From contig NZ_JAPNTZ010000008.1 of NCBI RefSeq assembly GCF_026626335.1, positions 372,001-436,000 of the forward strand: DNA of 64,000 bases, in the 5' to 3' direction. The notes beneath the pieces were generated by a model. That model did not search any database and had not been told where the DNA came from. It saw only the letters and a program-made list of their open reading frames with translations. The translations under genes were made by a program, and so were the position numbers. The DNA comes from Paractinoplanes pyxinae (GTDB lineage: Bacteria > Actinomycetota > Actinomycetes > Mycobacteriales > Micromonosporaceae). Shown here one piece after another: positions 60,588 to 64,000 of the stretch; position 1 is the first letter of the stretch; the number at the start of each line of letters is the position of its first letter.

Positions 60588-61565
60588 ATGCACGTCAATC
60601 ACCGATCAAGATGGCTGTTCGCCACCGCGACGGCCATCGCGCTCACCGTGGTCACCCTGCCGGGCGCCGCTCACGCGTCCGCCGGGGCGACCATCGACCC
60701 GGACGAGCAGTACGCCGCCTTCCTGGCCGAGAAGAAGGCGGACGGCAGCTGGGCGGGTTCCGCCGACCCGGGCGCCAAGGCCAAGGCGCCGGCCAAGGAC
60801 CTCGCCGCCTACCCGAAGCTCACCGACAAGCAGATGGCCGCCATGCGGGCGTCGGTCAAGGTCGCGCCGGCCGGCTCCGAGGCGGTCACCGTGCAAAGCG
60901 TGCAGGTCACGTCGACGGGCATGAGCGTGACCACGTACGACCCGGCACCGGGGTTCACCCCGGACCAGTTGGCGGACAAGCTCCGCAAGCAAGGGAAGGC
61001 GTCGGTCCGCGTCGTCCGGGAGTCGTCCGGCGGTGTCTCGACGAAGGCTGCGAGCGACTGCTCGTACGGCTCGGCCCGGACGTTGACCTGCCCGGTGTCG
61101 TTCTGGCGCAACCAGGGCTGGGAGGACCCGTACGTACGGTTCAACGACCACTCGGGCGCGTCGTGGCCCGTGTCGTCGGTGGTTCCGAAGTGGAACACGG
61201 TCCAGAACATCGACAGTGAATACCGCTGGAACAGCTGCCCGGCGGTGTCCGGCTCCCGGTGCGTCGACGTCTTCTCCGGCAACTACGGCGCCGGCTGGAC
61301 CGGGCGCACCACGCTGTACTGGGCCTCGGGCTCGTCCGGCGCGTTCTCCAACTCGAACGCGATGGTCCAGCTCAACGACTACTACGACTCGGCCTCGATC
61401 GGCGGCACCCGCAACAACACCACCACCCACGAGCTGGGCCACGCCCTGGGCCTCGGCCACAACGTCTACAGCGGCGACGTCATGTACACCTACGCCAACA
61501 AGCGTGAGGACCTCGGCGGCGAGAACCCGGTGATGCTGGCCAGCATCTACTCGGTCACCCGCTGA
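60588..61565 (+). CDS. Secreted zinc metalloprotease (matrixin/snapalysin-like)
   Basis: 325 residues from ATG 60588 with GGGGGA upstream. Signal peptide cleaved near AHA-SAG. A pro-region of ~130 residues, including conserved PAPGFTPDQLADKL. The catalytic domain has the HExxHxxGxxH motif TTHELGHALGLGHN and a Met-turn (GDVMYTY). Cys residues suggest disulfides. Such proteases act on extracellular protein. Divergent from the sigma gene; a 13-bp-stem terminator follows. Confidence 0.87.
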   Translation: MHVNHRSRWLFATATAIALTVVTLPGAAHASAGATIDPDEQYAAFLAEKKADGSWAGSADPGAKAKAPAKDLAAYPKLTDKQMAAMRASVKVAPAGSEAVTVQSVQVTSTGMSVTTYDPAPGFTPDQLADKLRKQGKASVRVVRESSGGVSTKAASDCSYGSARTLTCPVSFWRNQGWEDPYVRFNDHSGASWPVSSVVPKWNTVQNIDSEYRWNSCPAVSGSRCVDVFSGNYGAGWTGRTTLYWASGSSGAFSNSNAMVQLNDYYDSASIGGTRNNTTTHELGHALGLGHNVYSGDVMYTYANKREDLGGENPVMLASIYSVTR

Positions 61566-61579
61566 CCTTCGCCCCCACT

Positions 61580-61611
61580 GGAGCCGGCCCGCAACGTCGC
61601 GGGCCGGCTCC
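61580..61611. terminator. 13-bp-stem terminator between convergent genes
   Basis: GGAGCCGGCCCGC, loop AACGTC, then the exact complement. Lies 14 bp after the protease stop and 6 bp before the convergent MFS stop. Confidence 0.88.
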
Positions 61612-61617
61612 GCCCCC

Positions 61618-62799
61618 TTAGGTGGTGGGGCGGCCGAAGGCGCGCATGGCCAGGGCGCCGATCAGAGGGCCGGGGGCCAGCAGCAGGAAGGCCCAGCGCC
61701 AGCCCGTGACCCCGGCCAGGACGGGAACCAGCTGAATCGTGACGACGGTGAGGGCGAAGCCGATCGCGGTCTGCGCCGTCAGGGCGGTGCCGACGTAGCG
61801 GGGGTCGGCGACCTCGCTCAATGAGGTGGAGAAGACGCCGGAGTCGGCGATCACGGCGGCGCCCCAGACCACGACCAGCGCGATGACGGCGGGTGGTGGG
61901 GCGGTGAAGAACAGTGGCGACGCCAGGCAGCAGAGGCCGCTCACCACGAGCGCGGTGAAAGCGGCTCGGGGGCGGCCGAAGCGGTCGGCGGCCCAGCCGC
62001 CGAGCAGGCAACCGGCCACGCCGGCGATGCCGATGGCCGCAAATGCCAAGAGGCTGACGTCGGTGCCGGACAGGGCGGTGCCTGCGGCCAGGAAGGCCGG
62101 CAGCCACGTCCACAGGGCGTACAGCTCCCACATGTGGCCGAAGTAGCCGAGGTTGACCAGGCGCGGGCCGCGGCGGCGGAACATGTCGATCGCGTAGCGC
62201 GGGTGCGGGGCAGGCGGGGCGCCCGACGCGAACTGAGGACCCTCGCGTACGAGGGAAAGGGCGACCACCGCGCCCAGCAGAGCGCAACCGGCCGACGTTC
62301 CCATCACGGCGCGCCACGGCAGATCGCCCAGGCCGCGGATCAGGTGGGGCAGGGCCGAGCCGAGCGTCAGCGCGCCGATCATGACCCCGAAGGCGAGGCC
62401 GCGGCGGGACGGCGGCGCCCACGAGCCGGTCAGCTTCATGCCGACCGGATACACACCGGCCAGGAAGACGCCGGTCAGGAAGCGCAAAGGGACGGCTGCG
62501 GCCAGCCCGTCGACGGCCAGAGCGAACACCGCTGTGCACGCGGCGGACAACATCGCGCAAACGGACATGAGCGAATGTGCACGAATGCGGTCGGCCAGGT
62601 TGAGCGCGGTCGACGTCACCGCGCCCGCCACGAATCCCAGCTGCACGGAAGCGGTCAGCCAGACCGACGCCGTCTCGCTGATGTGCCACGACGAGCGCAG
62701 GGCCGGAACGACGGCCGACGCCGAGAACCAGACGGCCAAAGTGAGCACTTGAACAAGAGCGATCAGTGCGCGCTGAGCCCCCGGCCGAGAAGTGATCAC
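61618..62799 (-). CDS. MFS transporter
   Basis: 393 residues from GTG 62797-62799; an ATG at 62862 is in frame but collides with the divergent cupin start. Twelve helices. Features: VWLTASVQLGFVAGAV, RFLTGVFLAGVYPVGMKLTG, GWAADRFGRPRAAFTAL (motif A in the second half). Resembles CynX/NimT-like or general drug/sugar MFS permeases; the substrate is not deducible. Divergent from a cupin gene. Confidence 0.85.
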   Translation of the reverse strand: MITSRPGAQRALIALVQVLTLAVWFSASAVVPALRSSWHISETASVWLTASVQLGFVAGAVTSTALNLADRIRAHSLMSVCAMLSAACTAVFALAVDGLAAAVPLRFLTGVFLAGVYPVGMKLTGSWAPPSRRGLAFGVMIGALTLGSALPHLIRGLGDLPWRAVMGTSAGCALLGAVVALSLVREGPQFASGAPPAPHPRYAIDMFRRRGPRLVNLGYFGHMWELYALWTWLPAFLAAGTALSGTDVSLLAFAAIGIAGVAGCLLGGWAADRFGRPRAAFTALVVSGLCCLASPLFFTAPPPAVIALVVVWGAAVIADSGVFSTSLSEVADPRYVGTALTAQTAIGFALTVVTIQLVPVLAGVTGWRWAFLLLAPGPLIGALAMRAFGRPTT

Positions 62800-62860
62800 A
62801 GAGGCGACGATAGGCGTCGCGGGACCGCGCGAAGATCCGGCACCCGGCAAGATGGGATGC

Positions 62861-63352
62861 ATGACGTATCCACCGCCGCGGTATCACGGGATCACGGGAG
62901 AAGTCAGCGCAACGTACCGGCCCAAGGACACGCCGGCCGAGTTCGTCTACCCGAACGGCAACAAGGTGTCCTACCTGTCGACCGGCGATTCCACGGGCGG
63001 GCTGTTCGGGCTCTACCGCTGGGAGTGCGGGCCGGGGCTCACCGGGCCCGACCCCCACTTCCACCGCTCGATCGCCGAGTCGTTCTACATCCTCAGCGGC
63101 AGCATGAGCATCTACAACGGCAAAGAATGGATCACCACCGAGCCCGGCGACTACGTGCACGTGCCGATCGGCGGCGTCCACGGGTTCAAGAACGAGTCGG
63201 GCGCGCCGGCCTCGATGCTGCTGCACTTCTCGCCGGGGGCGCCCCGCGAGGCGTACTTCGAAGGCCTGGTCGGCATCGCGCAGATGAGCGACGAGGAGCG
63301 GGCCGAGTTCTACGCCAAGCACGACAACATCTGGCTGGACGACAAGCACTGA
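62861..63352 (+). CDS. Cupin-domain protein
   Basis: 163 residues. Cupin motif 1 with metal ligands PDPHFHRSIAESFYILSG and motif 2 PGDYVHVPIGGVHGF. Single-domain cupin, possibly a dioxygenase, isomerase or binding protein. Shares a divergent promoter region with the MFS transporter. The last 14 bases are duplicated 24 bp downstream. Confidence 0.85.
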   Translation: MTYPPPRYHGITGEVSATYRPKDTPAEFVYPNGNKVSYLSTGDSTGGLFGLYRWECGPGLTGPDPHFHRSIAESFYILSGSMSIYNGKEWITTEPGDYVHVPIGGVHGFKNESGAPASMLLHFSPGAPREAYFEGLVGIAQMSDEERAEFYAKHDNIWLDDKH

Positions 63353-63376
63353 GAAGCGAAGAACGACAAGCACTGA
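63339..63376. repeat. 14-bp direct duplication at the cupin 3' end
   Basis: ACGACAAGCACTGA at 63339-63352 (containing the cupin stop) recurs at 63363-63376. A short replication-slippage-like duplication. Confidence 0.7.
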
Positions 63377-63459
63377 TCAGAGGAGAAGGCTAAGAGCTGC
63401 CCGTTTGCTGCCGAACGTCCGTGTGAGGGAATGTCGGACGAGGCAGCCGGAAGGACAGC

Positions 63460-64000
63460 ATGCGGGACGATGCCGCCGAGGAGGGCTTCAGCCTCGTCGA
63501 GGTGCTCGTCGCGCTGGCGGTCCTGTCGATCACGCTGCTCGCCAGCACCCCGTTCTTCGTCAACAGCCTGCGCAGCGTCAACAAGCAGCGCACCCTGCAG
63601 GCGGCCATCCAGCTCGCCGACACCGCGATGGAGCAGGTGCGGGGCCTGAAGGGCAGCTCCCTGCTGACCGGGCACGGGCAGAAGGCGGGCGAGGACCAGT
63701 TCGCGGCCGCGCCCGCCATCGTCCAGCCCTACCTGGCCACCATGCAGGTCGGGCGGGACGAGGACAGCGCCGTGGCCACCACCGACGGCGTCGACGCCCC
63801 GATCTCCACCGCGGCCCAGGTCACGACCATCGAGGGCACCCCGTACACCCGGATGATCTATATCGGGATGTGCGAGGTCTACCTGACCAGCACCGGCGGC
63901 GACTGCGTCTATCCGCTGGGCAGCGCGGCACCCACCGACAAGACGAAGATCCTCAAGTTCTTCCGCGCGGTCGTCCTGATCAGCTGGCCCGACACCTCCT
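63460..64000 (+). CDS. Type IV prepilin-like protein (partial, runs off right edge)
   Basis: At least 180 residues from ATG 63460 with AAGGA five bases before. It begins with a short leader and a prepilin cleavage site: EEGFSLVEVLVALAVLS, where Gly-Phe is the peptidase site and Glu is position +5. The hydrophobic helix follows. Mature part is unconserved, with a Cys pair near the end of the window. A minor pilin or pseudopilin of a type IV-like or Tad-like system; partner genes would be to the right. Confidence 0.8.
   Translation, partial: MRDDAAEEGFSLVEVLVALAVLSITLLASTPFFVNSLRSVNKQRTLQAAIQLADTAMEQVRGLKGSSLLTGHGQKAGEDQFAAAPAIVQPYLATMQVGRDEDSAVATTDGVDAPISTAAQVTTIEGTPYTRMIYIGMCEVYLTSTGGDCVYPLGSAAPTDKTKILKFFRAVVLISWPDTS

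Overview
The window is a 64 kb stretch of very GC-rich chromosomal DNA. Dense ATGA/GTGA start-stop overlaps, frequent GTG and TTG starts, a WXG100-like/YbaB pair, a DUF574-type methyltransferase and many actinobacterial-type families point to a filamentous actinomycete, most likely Micromonosporaceae (Actinoplanes-like). I saw no rRNA, tRNA, insertion sequence, prophage or CRISPR array.

Layout. 1-3.4 kb: the end of a WXG100-like gene, a tandem-YbaB protein and two membrane-anchored surface proteins. 3.46-15.34 kb: two tail-to-tail operons that look like NTP-dependent conflict (defence/self-recognition) systems. The + operon encodes an unknown protein, a zinc-ribbon GTPase of the DO-GTPase2 type and a GAP1-like partner. 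The - operon encodes a Trypco1-like protein, a trypsin-VMAP-like protein, a MoxR AAA ATPase, and a very large vWA-like/STAND/TPR protein that carries a frameshift. The operons end 3 bp apart. This is the most interesting part of the window. 15.4-21 kb: an EAL protein coupled to a methyltransferase, L-2-hydroxyglutarate oxidase, and a hybrid histidine kinase with an ethylene-receptor-like membrane sensor. 21-26.2 kb: an iron-siderophore uptake locus (binding protein, two permeases, ATPase) with a hydroxamate-type acyltransferase and a phosphopantetheinyl transferase, divergent from a 17/19 match to the IdeR/DmdR iron box.

26-47 kb: mixed accessory metabolism and resistance: S66 peptidase, FN3-CBM2 secreted protein, MarR-CadD pair, diguanylate cyclase, APH(6)-like kinase, a reductase-TetR operon with a 32-bp operator, amino-acid permease with a 43-residue membrane peptide upstream, DHA2 exporter, GPP34 protein, a DesKR-like two-component system divergent from an ABC-2 exporter, and a spore photoproduct lyase homologue with a 2H phosphoesterase.

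47-57.8 kb: DedA protein with a Thr-repeat tail, an NaChBac-like channel with an EF-hand-like loop, a secreted double-psi-barrel protein, a MaoC hydratase, a second diguanylate cyclase, and a six-gene operon MoxR-DUF58-VWA-HtrA-response regulator-kinase. 57.8-59.15 kb: no convincing gene; it holds 29-bp direct repeats, a 25-bp inverted repeat and about 14 tandem ~58-bp units whose lower strand is rich in G-quadruplex motifs. 59-64 kb: an ECF sigma factor with a membrane partner, a secreted zinc metalloprotease, an MFS transporter, a cupin, and the start of a type IV pilin-like gene cut by the window end.

All functional calls come from reading motifs and family resemblance by eye; no database search was run.
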